Positions 13,578-21,797 are shown, counted from the stretch's first letter. The stretch: 22,889 bases of DNA from MGBC120314 sp051880495 (GCA_051880495.1 JBJEOB010000011.1:1-22889), one strand, 5' to 3'. Made by a program: numbers and translations. The notes: a model not told the origin generated them from the sequence alone.

Positions 13578-14198
13578 TCAGGTACCTTTTGGTCCACTTT
13601 CATATATTCTGACGATCCGATAAAAGCTGGTACTGGACATCCCCAATTGTTTAATTGCTGCTTTTGCAGTTATATTACCTTGTTTCCACACCACATACAC
13701 TTCCTCGAAATTGTCCGGTATTTTTAGCTTTGGACGTCCAAGATGTTTGCCTTTCCGACGAGCTGCTTCTATTCCCTCTCGCTGCCGTTTTCTAATCGTG
13801 ATTCGCTCCTGCTCTGCCATTGAAGAAAGGACCTCAATCAGAATGTTATTTATCATATCCAATATCCATTCCTGACCTTCTGGTACTTCTATCAGAGATG
13901 TGGGCAAATCCAGAATCATCAATCGTATTCCCTGTTCACAGAACCATTGTAGTTCTTGACGAATGTCCTCTTTATTTCTACTCAATCTATCCAGAGAGGT
14001 GATAACCAGCGTATCTCCGGTACGTAATCCCAAAACTCCTTTCAATGCCTGATATGCAGGTCTTTCCAAGCTTTTACCACTGACTTTATCAGTCAGTATG
14101 TTCTCCATCGGTACATATAACTTCAACTGCTCTATCTGCCTGTCCAGATTCTGCTCCTGAGAGCTTACTCTTGCATATCCAAGTATCCTGCCTTTCAT
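13578..14198 (-). CDS. Small serine resolvase/invertase
   Basis: A 206-aa Tn3-type resolvase or DNA invertase. The N-terminus GYARVSSQEQNLDRQ gives the catalytic serine (Ser12), TSLDRLSRN (about 67-75) is the active-site arginine motif, and MAEQERITIRKRQREGIEAA is the dimer helix. A C-terminal helix-turn-helix follows (about 170-195, NITAKAAIKQLGMSSTSFYR). It is full length for the family. Its ATG overlaps the stop of the DUF5688 gene as ATGA, so it is the last gene of the recombination block. It could resolve plasmid or transposon dimers; the matching res site was not identified. Confidence 0.9.
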   Translation of the reverse strand: MKGRILGYARVSSQEQNLDRQIEQLKLYVPMENILTDKVSGKSLERPAYQALKGVLGLRTGDTLVITSLDRLSRNKEDIRQELQWFCEQGIRLMILDLPTSLIEVPEGQEWILDMINNILIEVLSSMAEQERITIRKRQREGIEAARRKGKHLGRPKLKIPDNFEEVYVVWKQGNITAKAAIKQLGMSSTSFYRIVRIYESGPKGT

Positions 14199-15076
14199 GA
14201 AATCAGCTCCACTCTTCCATATTTCCGATTAAAATAATAAATATCATCTGAGAGACGTTCCTCTTCAGCCACAGTAGTCAGATTTACTGTTCTTGCCATT
14301 TCCTGTAATTCTTCCACCTGATAATTGCCATGGTCCGGAAGTAAAATCAGTTCATGAATAGAACTCGGAAGGATGTAGAAATTTTTTCCAATACTTTCTG
14401 CAAATGAGATTAATATATCCGTCCTCAGCATCGCAGCTGCACCATTTAAAGCTCCTTTGTTTGTCAGAATATACAACGCACCTGATCTGTCTGACTGAAA
14501 TTCAGTACCAAACTCCCTCATTACGATATCTTCTAAATCCATGATTGTAAATTCCTCATTTTCAAGTTTCTCGGCTGCTGTTTTCCATAAAACATGTTCA
14601 TCAATACCCCATGCCTCCATAAGTTCATGAGAAACATTTATGCTTCCTTTTCCAGCAGGTATATCATCAACATAATATTTAAGCATCACTGCAAAATTCA
14701 GGAAGTCCATATGTACAAGATTTTCCAGACGTTGTTCATTCCACCGTTTGTTTACCAGTATAGGAAAAATCCTTTCCTTTATCTCATCCCAATTATCTGT
14801 GATCTTAGAAACATTCACTATGGGATTTCTATTGACAATCGCAATCACTTCGTCTCTGCACATTTCCACCGTAATTCCTGCCTGCAGCTGTTTATACAAG
14901 TCACTTAAATGGATTGCCGGTGTGCATCCTGAAGGATTCCCTTCAAATATCAGCACTTCTTTTTCTGTCTGGTTATTTTTGCAGATGACGGTAACACATA
15001 CTTTTCTTTCATCTCCAAGTGCTTCCTGCACTTCACTTACCAACTTCTTCTTAAAATTCTCAAATGTCATCATCAT
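14195..15076 (-). CDS. DUF5688 protein
   Basis: A 293-aa protein of a family seen mostly in Lachnospiraceae accessory regions. Recognisable features are the opening MMMTFENFKKKLV, a central stretch KRWNEQRLENLVHMDFLNFAVMLKYYV (in part), a segment GALYILTNKGALNGAAAM, and the C-terminal ILPSSIHELILLPDHG. The frame extends upstream to 15136, but GGAG six bases before 15076 fixes the start there. The function is unknown. The layout suggests co-transcription with the resolvase and RecT genes. No signal or membrane segment is visible. Confidence 0.75.
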   Translation of the reverse strand: MMMTFENFKKKLVSEVQEALGDERKVCVTVICKNNQTEKEVLIFEGNPSGCTPAIHLSDLYKQLQAGITVEMCRDEVIAIVNRNPIVNVSKITDNWDEIKERIFPILVNKRWNEQRLENLVHMDFLNFAVMLKYYVDDIPAGKGSINVSHELMEAWGIDEHVLWKTAAEKLENEEFTIMDLEDIVMREFGTEFQSDRSGALYILTNKGALNGAAAMLRTDILISFAESIGKNFYILPSSIHELILLPDHGNYQVEELQEMARTVNLTTVAEEERLSDDIYYFNRKYGRVELIS

Positions 15077-15098
15077 ATTATTCTCCTTTTTCTTATTC

Positions 15099-15905
15099 TC
15101 ATGCCGTCTGTTCTCTATAATCGGTGTCATAAACATCTAACCCATGTATCTCACTCATATCCTCACTGATTTCCGTTTTTATAGTCTCATCCGTAGACAA
15201 GGCTTTTCTGAAATCCGTCCTCAGAGGAGCATATTTTAATGCCTGCTTAATCACTGTCTTTTTTGCCATTCCGATATAATTGTTTTTCCAGGGACTAAAG
15301 GAAGAATCAAAAGACTTTGAATATTCCTTTGCATACTCATCCATATCATCCTTGCTCATGACTTCAAAGCCAAATCCTCCATTAGTCAATTTAAAAAGAC
15401 CATAGAAAAGAGTTACTTCTCCACGGTCTCGTAATGCCGGTCGATGAACCAGCTTTGGATTTAATCCAAACTCATATTCGAATTTATCATGTTCATATAC
15501 AGCCTGTGCAGAAATAATCTGCATCTGGGGATTACGATATCCCAGATTAATCAAGCCTTTATACCCTATCTGAAATTGGCAGACACAAACTCCTTTTTCG
15601 TAATATGGTATCAGATATGCCTCACCCAATGGAGTGTTTGGTTCCAACCCCAACTGTGCTGCATTCATCAGTGCAGACAGAAAACTCATCTGAGTACATT
15701 CAGCAAGTTTTGGTGTCGTGTTCAGAGCAGATAATGCCATCCGGGTAAATCTCTCCGGTGTAATCACTTCCGGCAGGGCTTTTTCGATTTCCGGTTTCAT
15801 GGCTTTAATCAGATCAGCAATACTCATGGATTTCGTAAGTTTCTTTTCTCCTTTTGCAAGTTCTGATTTCCTGGCAAGCTCCTCTTTTATTTTTTCTGCG
15901 GCCAT
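15099..15905 (-). CDS. recT: RecT-family single-strand annealing protein
   Basis: 268 aa. It shows the RecT core: LPEVITPERFTRMALSAL, then LAECTQMSFLSALMNAAQLG, LEPNTPLGEAYLIPY, CQFQIGYKGLINLGYRN and a C-terminal KKTVIKQALKYAPL. RecT proteins anneal complementary single strands, working with an exonuclease that makes the overhang. The partner here is the YqaJ nuclease gene just upstream in the operon. Three consecutive ATGs follow GGAG; the third (15905) has the best spacing (seven bases). The frame also runs upstream to 15959, which I reject because GGAG is downstream of it. The YqaJ gene's ancestral end is about 80 bp upstream. Confidence 0.92.
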   Translation of the reverse strand: MAAEKIKEELARKSELAKGEKKLTKSMSIADLIKAMKPEIEKALPEVITPERFTRMALSALNTTPKLAECTQMSFLSALMNAAQLGLEPNTPLGEAYLIPYYEKGVCVCQFQIGYKGLINLGYRNPQMQIISAQAVYEHDKFEYEFGLNPKLVHRPALRDRGEVTLFYGLFKLTNGGFGFEVMSKDDMDEYAKEYSKSFDSSFSPWKNNYIGMAKKTVIKQALKYAPLRTDFRKALSTDETIKTEISEDMSEIHGLDVYDTDYREQTA

Positions 15906-15986
15906 CATCATTCTCCTCTCTTCATTTTGACAAGAAAAAGGGACAGGCATTATACCCATCCCTTAGTCATACTAATTTATCAGCGT

Positions 15987-16089
15987 TCATGCAGCCTGTA
16001 CGGATAATCTCCGGTACTGTGTAGATTTGAGATATTTCTTGTAGGTTTCAGGTTCTTCCGCTTTCAATTTTTCGGTATCGATACGATTT
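15987..16089 (-). pseudogene. Out-of-frame 3' end of the YqaJ gene
   Basis: In the alternative frame after the A3 run (16087-16089) the translation runs NRIDTEKLKAEEPETYKKYL and then KSTQYRRLSVQAA before a TGA at 15987. This is what is expected of a YqaJ C-terminus, so the tail was probably in frame in the ancestor. A single inserted base explains the break; a sequencing or assembly error is the simplest alternative. Confidence 0.7.
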
Positions 16090-16914
16090 GGAAGAAACAG
16101 ACTTCCAGGAGACCAGGAATTTCTCATTTTCTGCGATTTCCGCATCCCCTAAATAGATTTTCAGTTTCTGCTCGATCTGCTTCTTTTCGGTTTCCATCCT
16201 ATCTATTATTTCAACAAGTTCCTGGCGGCGTCTTAATTGTTCATCAAATCCTGTCAGCATGATGGTTCTATGATTGGTGTTCTGAAAATATTCTGCAATG
16301 ATACTATCTGCCATTTTAGACCCATCTGGCTCCGGAAGAACCATTTTCATTACATGATTTTCCCAGAAATCTTTCTCTATCCTGATCAAATCTGCTATGA
16401 TTTCCTCATCCCGTTCTATCCTGTAATACTTAAATTCTTTTCCATAAATAAGAACTGCAAGATACCATGCATCTGCGTTACAAACTGCCATATAATGATA
16501 ACACTGAATCTGATAAGATAAAGGCATCTTACCATCCTTCCATTTTTCAGCCATATAAGGGCTGGCTGTCTTACACTCCAATCCTGCATTTTCGCCGACA
16601 ACCATGCGGTCTACATCCGCTATCATAAATGGATAATCTGTGCTGCAATACATGAAGTTAGCCCTTCTTACCTTTTTGCCGGTAGCTTCCGTAAATCTCA
16701 TTGCAACATACTCTTCAAACTCTCTTCCCTGCCTCATAGCTTCATTGTCCAACTCTTCTGTAGAATCAGAAGTCTTATCGCAATACACATGCATTGCCGT
16801 ACGGTAAGGATTCAGACCGCAGATTGCTCCGGCATCTGACCCCCCGATTCCCTGTTTCCGATACTGAAGCCACAGAGAATGCTCTAAATTTTTTGTACAT
16901 ACTATTTTTCTCAT
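16048..16914 (-). CDS. YqaJ-family viral recombinase/exonuclease with a frameshifted end
   Basis: A lambda-exonuclease-like YqaJ nuclease. Motifs in order (numbered from 16914) are GIGGSDAGAICGLNPY (22-37), GREFEEYV (63-70), MIADVDRM (97-104) with the metal-binding Asp102, GLECKTASP (111-119) with the ExK pair Glu113 and Lys115, and SYQIQCYHYMAV (133-144). The ATG at 16914 has GGAG nine bases away; a further ATG at 16923 is possible. The frame stops at TGA 16048, leaving the tail SSKSYRYRKIESGRT, but removing one A from TCCAAATCG (16087-16089) restores SSNRIDTEKLKAEEPE and runs to a stop at 15987. The catalytic core is intact, so the protein may still work. Confidence 0.85.
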   Translation of the reverse strand: MRKIVCTKNLEHSLWLQYRKQGIGGSDAGAICGLNPYRTAMHVYCDKTSDSTEELDNEAMRQGREFEEYVAMRFTEATGKKVRRANFMYCSTDYPFMIADVDRMVVGENAGLECKTASPYMAEKWKDGKMPLSYQIQCYHYMAVCNADAWYLAVLIYGKEFKYYRIERDEEIIADLIRIEKDFWENHVMKMVLPEPDGSKMADSIIAEYFQNTNHRTIMLTGFDEQLRRRQELVEIIDRMETEKKQIEQKLKIYLGDAEIAENEKFLVSWKSVSSKSYRYRKIESGRT

Positions 16915-16926
16915 CTCTTTCATCTC

Positions 16927-17247
16927 CTATGCTACTTTTTCACAAAGTTTTTGAATCACTGAACATAAAATATGTTCCATTTCCTCATACTGTGTATCCG
17001 GCTTTTTTATCCATTCGTCAAAAAGAAACTGCAGTAATCCTGAAATCTGAACACATTTTGTAAGTTCCTCTTCCTTCATTTTCTGGCATAATTCCAATAA
17101 TTGCTCGTAAATGCTAATTATACTGACGATCCGATAGGCATCCGCCATAATCTCTTCTTTCTCTTTCTGCAGGATTTCATATTTGAATATCTTGAGTTCA
17201 CTGCTAATCTTCCAACAGAAAGTTTTTTCCAACTGTTTTCTTTCCAT
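16927..17247 (-). CDS. Small helical protein of the recombination block
   Basis: A 106-aa protein. The ATG at 17247 has GGAG seven bases upstream, inside the end of the DUF932 gene, so I choose it over the longer frame to 17292. It is mostly helical and charged (for example ELLELCQKMKEEELTK-like spacing; here LLELCQKMKEEELTK). No domain is recognised. It lies between DUF932 and YqaJ, 3 to 12 bases from the nuclease start, and probably belongs to the same phage-derived operon. Confidence 0.6.
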   Translation of the reverse strand: MERKQLEKTFCWKISSELKIFKYEILQKEKEEIMADAYRIVSIISIYEQLLELCQKMKEEELTKCVQISGLLQFLFDEWIKKPDTQYEEMEHILCSVIQKLCEKVA

Positions 17248-17257
17248 AGATATACTC

Positions 17258-18190
17258 CTAAGCCGCACATACCATCTGATATGCTTTGTCAATCATGGGA
17301 TTGCCCTCTACCGTTTTTGCAAACAGATTCTCTTTATAATTTGCAGTCTTCCGAAGTGGCTGCGCATGTGTGGCAAAATCAGACACAGCATTGATAAAAC
17401 GGTAGGCATTTTTTCCCACATCCTGCAGATCAGGTGCATCAAAATATCGCATTTTCAAATCTTCTCTTAAATGCTCTATATTCCGTTTCTGTTTCATTGT
17501 CCCATCCTCTTCCACCGGAAGCAGCACTTCAATATATTCCATGACCTGTTTGTCAGTCATGGATTTCATCCGCAGATTTTCAAATTCCTTTCCCAGACTG
17601 TCCATATACCTATCTGCCAGCAGAAGTGTATCTTTTGCTTCCTGCAGTTTTCCCTGAATATCACCAGTATGTATCATAGACCAGGAACGTTTTGCTGTAG
17701 ACAGTGCAAGATTCAGCGTATTATTGCAGACCACACGAATGGGAGTCAATGCCACCTTAATTGCACCGGAACCGTCATGTGTATTGGAAAACAACAGATA
17801 AGGACTGATACGCTCTCCGGTAATAATATACTCATGCGGCATACGTGCCAGCATCCATACTTTCTTACCTCCCTGCAGACTTCCGGCAGTTTCATACCGG
17901 ACACCTTCCCCTAACAAAGCATCAGTAAAAGCAAACGCTTCCTCATTCTGAATCACTTTATAACGATCTGTAACCACACCCAAAACCCGTCTGTCAGAAT
18001 CACGCACATTTGCCTTGTATCCCTCAATCAATTCCTGCGAGTCCGTATAAACCGGCTCCTGAATAACCTTCCAGTCAAGCCCTGCGTAAACCAGAGCATC
18101 CTTTGAGGATGGAGCCTCCTTCACTCTTGTTCCCAGGTCGTGCCATGGGGTTTCTCTTACATAAAACATACTTTTAACATTTGCTGCCAT
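17258..18190 (-). CDS. DUF932 phage/plasmid-like protein
   Basis: 310 aa, recognised by the N-terminal MFYVRETPWHDLGTRV, the LDWKVIQEPVY strand, RVLGVVTDRYKVIQNEEAF, and the central RISPYLLFSNTHDGSGAIKV with VRVVCNNTLNLAL-like spacing (here IRVVCNNTLNLAL). These are the marks of the DUF932 (TIGR03299) family found on phages, plasmids and ICEs. Its biochemical role is unsettled; in mobile DNA it often lies beside single-strand annealing genes, as here. AAGGAGG lies eight bases before the ATG at 18190. Full length. Confidence 0.88.
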   Translation of the reverse strand: MAANVKSMFYVRETPWHDLGTRVKEAPSSKDALVYAGLDWKVIQEPVYTDSQELIEGYKANVRDSDRRVLGVVTDRYKVIQNEEAFAFTDALLGEGVRYETAGSLQGGKKVWMLARMPHEYIITGERISPYLLFSNTHDGSGAIKVALTPIRVVCNNTLNLALSTAKRSWSMIHTGDIQGKLQEAKDTLLLADRYMDSLGKEFENLRMKSMTDKQVMEYIEVLLPVEEDGTMKQKRNIEHLREDLKMRYFDAPDLQDVGKNAYRFINAVSDFATHAQPLRKTANYKENLFAKTVEGNPMIDKAYQMVCAA

Positions 18191-18274
18191 AAATAAGTCC
18201 TCCTTGTCTTTTTGTATCCCACTTTTTTATTTTCTGGGATAAATTTCTGTTCTTCTAAAATTTCTTTCCCGCCA

Positions 18275-18352
18275 TCATTCGTCATCAGTGTTCAAAATTT
18301 CTCCTGCAATGGCCAGAACACAGGTGATGATGGCTAATACAATTTTTTTCAT
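18275..18352 (-). CDS. 25-aa hydrophobic peptide
   Basis: An ATG at 18352 preceded by AAGGAG encodes 25 residues: a basic start (MKK) and a hydrophobic stretch (IVLAIITCVLAIAG), then an acidic end. It could be a small membrane peptide or a leader peptide, lying between a terminator-like hairpin and DUF932, the next gene of the block. Whether it is translated is inferred only from the ribosome binding site. Confidence 0.45.
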   Translation of the reverse strand: MKKIVLAIITCVLAIAGEILNTDDE

Positions 18353-18376
18353 CCTACTCTCCTTTCCGAAAAAGAA

Positions 18377-18405
18377 AGACAGAACCCACAATAAAGGTTC
18401 TGTCT
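18377..18405 (-). terminator. Terminator or attenuator hairpin upstream of the DUF932 block
   Basis: AGACAGAACC and GGTTCTGTCT form a ten-base-pair stem with a nine-base loop. Read on the minus strand it is followed by TTCTTTTT. It would stop read-through from the CRISPR-side genes, or act as an attenuator if the promoter lies upstream. Confidence 0.65.
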
Positions 18406-18410
18406 CTTAT

Positions 18411-18536
18411 TCATGATAATAATATATCATTCACTTTGTTTACTTTTACAAAATCTCTCTTGGCACCGTTCAGTTCCTCCATGCGGATCATCTCGTCCTT
18501 GGCATCCTCCATGCCAAGGTGAGTATAGGTGTTCAT
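18411..18536 (-). pseudogene. C-terminal remnant of a tyrosine recombinase (integrase)
   Basis: A frame of 41 codons beginning MNTYTHLGMEDAKDEMIRME matches the usual end of phage/ICE tyrosine integrases, which follows the catalytic Tyr (here the Y of NTYTHLG). The frame upstream is closed by a TGA within 25 bases, and no other integrase motif is present, so only the tail remains. It marks an old or lost mobile element beside the CRISPR genes. Confidence 0.65.
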
Positions 18537-18574
18537 TTTCTGTAGTAGAATCGGTCAAAATCCCATTAAGCCTT

Positions 18575-18700
18575 TCACATAAGTAACGGTGCCGCCCCTT
18601 TACGCACAGAAGATGCGACTTTGGATGGGGTATTGCCCTCCAGGAATTCCAGAGCGAGATAGCCGACCTGGTCGTTGGCGGCGAACTGCTCAGTAAGCAT
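18575..18700 (-). pseudogene. GC-richer fragment of an unidentified gene
   Basis: The frame opening MLTEQFAANDQVGYLALEFL and ending GAAPLLM is GC-richer than its surroundings and lies between csm6 and the integrase remnant. It has no good ribosome binding site. I could not name its family. Its composition suggests a transferred remnant, possibly of the same element as the integrase tail. Confidence 0.35.
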
Positions 18701-18753
18701 TCTTGATAATCTTCCCTTTAATATTTGCATTATCTTACGAAACCCTAACATTA

Positions 18754-20070
18754 TCAATCCATCTTTTTACAAATAATGTCATTAAATTGCTGATATGAAT
18801 TCCAATAGTCTTTTTTTATATTGATTCCTGTATACATGAATAATTGCTTTATATTGTCCATGATTTGTTTTCCTGTAAGACCAGTCTGTGATTTTATCTT
18901 TGCATCATCCACAGAAATAATCTGGTGAGCTGCCATGTTTCTAATCTTTTCTTCTACATGACGTAACCTCTCCACGATTTCATTTAATTTTTGATTATCC
19001 GAATAATATAAGATGATTGTTTTTAAATGTACTGATTTAACCATTCCATAACTGAAACTCGACCACTCAGAACATAATGCTTTTAATATATCTGTATTTT
19101 GCAATTTGTTGGGATTCCAACTCCATGCCCCATCTTGTCTATGATAACAGTATTGATGGATATCAATACTGAATTGCTTTTTTATTACAATCTCAAACAT
19201 ATCTGCGATTAAAGGAGATATTGCCCGAATAAAATCTGCATATTCTTTTCGTTCCAGCTTAATATTTAGATTTAATGCATATTCAAAATATTTTCGTTCA
19301 TTTCCTGATTTCACTGGAAAACAGTCAATACTTGTCTTACGTACCAAGCGATCTGCCTCCCTGTAATCAAACAACATCCTGGAATAACCAAGACGGATTA
19401 AATCCTCATATTTATCTCTATACATTTGCGGAAGTGTTTCCGCCACTGACAAAGCTGCGGCATAATCATATACCTCCAGATGTTTTTTTATAATTCCTTC
19501 TTTGTGTACTACATTTAAAGAAGGACAAATAACTTCCCTGCATCGATTTTCAAAGTTATCTCCATTATCTTCATTTAATTCCCATAACGTTGTAACATCA
19601 TACCCTTCATGAATATGTTCATTCATTTTTCTTTCTGGTGTAGCTACTTGAATAGTTTTGCAAGGATATTCTCCAAGAGTCTGCAAAACTAATAGTCCAC
19701 TTTTCATCGCTGGAGTACCCGATGATACATTTAAAAGCAGTTCATCCGATGAATCCATATCATTCATTATTTTCCCGATAATTTCCCGGAAATCATTATA
19801 AAAATAATCAAACTCATGAACATTTGTCAAATCAGGTCTTTCAATTACAACATACTCACATTCTCTGTCCTGAAGTTTGGCAAGTTGTTCCAGACAATAG
19901 AGATAACGATTATCCTTCTCCTGATTATCAAGAATTTCTTTTGACATGTACAAATACACCTTTGCCGGTCTATATACCCTGCAGATATGTAATAATGAAC
20001 CATCTCGACAGTTATATAACGACATGGGATCAGTGCCACCTACCGGTGAAAATAAAATCCTACTACTCAT
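18754..20070 (-). CDS. csm6: Csm6, cyclic-oligoadenylate-activated RNase (type III-A)
   Basis: A 438-aa ancillary effector. The N-terminal CARF domain has the ligand-loop motif FSPVGGTDP (7-15) and the hallmark LLLNVSSGTPAM (111-122). The C-terminal HEPN domain has the RNase motif R-x4-H at Arg377-His382 (RNMAAH). In type III systems Cas10 makes cyclic oligoadenylate on target binding, which the CARF domain senses to switch on HEPN RNA cleavage. Both key sites are present, so the protein looks functional. GAGGA precedes the ATG at 20070. It is the last intact gene of the CRISPR locus, 31 bases after cas2. Confidence 0.93.
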   Translation of the reverse strand: MSSRILFSPVGGTDPMSLYNCRDGSLLHICRVYRPAKVYLYMSKEILDNQEKDNRYLYCLEQLAKLQDRECEYVVIERPDLTNVHEFDYFYNDFREIIGKIMNDMDSSDELLLNVSSGTPAMKSGLLVLQTLGEYPCKTIQVATPERKMNEHIHEGYDVTTLWELNEDNGDNFENRCREVICPSLNVVHKEGIIKKHLEVYDYAAALSVAETLPQMYRDKYEDLIRLGYSRMLFDYREADRLVRKTSIDCFPVKSGNERKYFEYALNLNIKLERKEYADFIRAISPLIADMFEIVIKKQFSIDIHQYCYHRQDGAWSWNPNKLQNTDILKALCSEWSSFSYGMVKSVHLKTIILYYSDNQKLNEIVERLRHVEEKIRNMAAHQIISVDDAKIKSQTGLTGKQIMDNIKQLFMYTGINIKKDYWNSYQQFNDIICKKMD

Positions 20071-20101
20071 AATTAATTTCCTCTTTTATTCCGTTTTTAA
20101 T

Positions 20102-20419
20102 CTAAATAATGACAACCTCTTCTGGCTGTACAGATTCTTTTATCCCCATCACCGTAACCTGACCTTTTCCTATTATCTTATATATACGAATACTGTCTTC
20201 AGGTAACGCATATCCTTTGATCTCACGAAGCAATTTCTGGTAAAGTGATTTCGTTAAGAAAGCTTCAAATGCTGATTTTTGTATCCGAAATCCATATCCT
20301 TGTAAAAACTTTGCTAATCTATTTCTTTTCTTATTATCAATAATATCGTAAATAATCAATATATAGAGTTTATTTTCTTTGCTCTCAAACTCAGTTGTTT
20401 CAAAAAAATAATCATCCAT
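20102..20419 (-). CDS. cas2: Cas2, CRISPR adaptation protein
   Basis: 105 aa. LYILIIYDIID (about residues 18-28) contains the conserved Asp25 of the Cas2 ferredoxin-like fold. KRNRLAKFLQGYGFRIQKSAFEAFL is in the usual second helix/strand (given in parts: RLAKFLQGYGFRIQKSAFEA), and IRIYKIIGKG follows. The N-terminal 16 residues are an extra charged stretch. Cas2 bridges Cas1 dimers in spacer acquisition. Its ATG lies seven bases after the cas1 stop with an AAGGTG site overlapping it. Confidence 0.92.
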   Translation of the reverse strand: MDDYFFETTEFESKENKLYILIIYDIIDNKKRNRLAKFLQGYGFRIQKSAFEAFLTKSLYQKLLREIKGYALPEDSIRIYKIIGKGQVTVMGIKESVQPEEVVII

Positions 20420-20425
20420 TTCACC

Positions 20426-21226
20426 TTATCCATATGGGATGATAATAACTCGCATCCTCTTTTCGTGTCCATTCACCAAACTCATCACCAACGAATCAAC
20501 AATTACCGCCCTCCATTCCTCCATAAGGTCACTTGCAAGTGTAGGATGATTTTCTCTATCCTCATGCATAAATCCAAAATACGGATGCAAACCTCTGTTT
20601 TCAATTTTTCCATAAATCTCATTCATCAATATGGAATATCCCAGACCTAGCATGGAATTAAAAGCATCTTTAGGAGGTCGTCGACTTCTCTTTTCAAATG
20701 TAAACATCGGTTCCACTAACATACCCAAACATTTAAAATAAATTTTAGCTGCATTTCCTTCATACCCCATAATCTGAGGAATTGATTCACACCTTTCAAT
20801 ATGATTTTGCGTCGATTTTATTACTCGATAGTCATCAGATAAATCAATACCTTTACTGCGGGCATAACGTTTTAATACAATGACCTGGTTATGAATTTTA
20901 CTCATGATAATCTTTTTTGATAAAGTCAAAGCCAAATCCGAATGAAGCAATCTAGCCTGAATACGTTGTCTTTCAACCTTAACATGTCCGGTAGAATGTA
21001 ATCTTCCAAAATATATTCCACCTCTTGAATAATAAGAAATGGGAATACCTTTTCTTAGACACGTCTGTATACATTGTGTTGATATCTGAGCATGCCCAAA
21101 CACAGCAATTGATTCCAACGTTTCAATAGGTACCTTTACGCTCAGGCCATCTTTATATTCTGCATAGGCATAATTCTCTGCAATTCCTATTTTTGCATTG
21201 TTTTCTGTCACATATAAATAACTCAT
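20426..21226 (-). CDS. cas1: Cas1 integrase with a missing C-terminus
   Basis: 266 aa from the ATG at 21226, chosen because GGAGG lies five bases upstream (the frame also runs to 21256). The metal-binding residues are all present: Glu156 in GYEGNAAK, His221 in HPYFGFMH and Asp233 in ASDLMEEWR. After EEWRAVIVDSLVMSLVNGHE the sequence ends within 12 residues (KRMRVIIIPYG), whereas Cas1 proteins of this type usually continue for roughly 50-70 residues. It is therefore C-terminally truncated, with cas2 directly behind it. Spacer acquisition may be impaired. Identity is certain; the effect is inference. Confidence 0.93.
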   Translation of the reverse strand: MSYLYVTENNAKIGIAENYAYAEYKDGLSVKVPIETLESIAVFGHAQISTQCIQTCLRKGIPISYYSRGGIYFGRLHSTGHVKVERQRIQARLLHSDLALTLSKKIIMSKIHNQVIVLKRYARSKGIDLSDDYRVIKSTQNHIERCESIPQIMGYEGNAAKIYFKCLGMLVEPMFTFEKRSRRPPKDAFNSMLGLGYSILMNEIYGKIENRGLHPYFGFMHEDRENHPTLASDLMEEWRAVIVDSLVMSLVNGHEKRMRVIIIPYG

Positions 21227-21259
21227 TAGATCCTCCTCTCTTGATTCAAATATCATCTG

Positions 21260-21656
21260 TTTTTCGTCCCCTTTCGGGGTTTTTCTTTTATAAACTTGTC
21301 TGAAGATTTTATTAGAGATTTTAAGGATAAGTTTCCGTCCCCTTTCGGGGTTTTTCTTTTATAAACAGAGAGGAAACAAAGAACAGGTTAGAAAATAAAG
21401 AGTTTCCGTCCCCTTTCGGGGTTTTTCTTTTATAAACAGTTCTCTTCTGGGATACATTACAAAATTTTGAATATGGGTTTCCGTCCCCTTTCGGGGTTTT
21501 TCTTTTATAAACGCAAAAAAATGAAAGGAATACCAATAACACCGGAGTTTCCGTCCCCTTTCGGGGTTTTTCTTTTATAAACATATCTGGCACAGGTCAA
21601 ATCAGATACGCAAAATCAGGGTTTCCGTCCCCTTTCGGGGTTTTTCTTTTATAAAC
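21260..21656 (-). CRISPR. Type III-A CRISPR array, six 36-bp repeats and five spacers
   Basis: Repeats lie at 21260-21295, 21331-21366, 21402-21437, 21477-21512, 21547-21582 and 21621-21656. In the transcribed (minus) orientation each begins GTTTATAAAAG, has the hairpin CCCC-GAAA-GGGG, and ends ACGGAAAC, an eight-base tag of the kind found at the 5' end of type III crRNAs. Spacers are 35, 35, 39, 34 and 38 bases, a spread typical of type III. The 21260 repeat differs from the others at two of its first five plus-strand positions, marking the leader-distal end next to cas1. The leader is therefore on the right, at 21657-21797. Confidence 0.97.
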
Positions 21657-21797
21657 CCTACCCCTCACAGCCTGCTATTTATCAGGCTTACAAAACACTT
21701 TTGCGTGGCAAAATATTCAACACGCAAGATTGTATAAAGATTGCCATATAAAACCTTAAAAAATACCCATAATACAGGCTGGGGGGGAAAAACGGTT
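21657..21797 (-). promoter_or_regulatory. CRISPR leader between csm5 and the array
   Basis: This AT-rich, gene-free stretch is where the leader should be, given the array orientation. It holds two inverted repeats: TTGCGTG (21701-21707) with CACGCAA (21721-21727), and AGCCTG (21669-21674) with CAGGCT (21683-21688). A G7 run is at 21781-21787. These could be adaptation-complex or promoter elements. No clear -35/-10 pair is seen. Confidence 0.6.

Noticed and set aside
21321..21593. Open frame through the CRISPR array with a repeated KRKTPKGDGN motif
   Set aside because: It is the repeat itself translated; no start context and no gene-like use.
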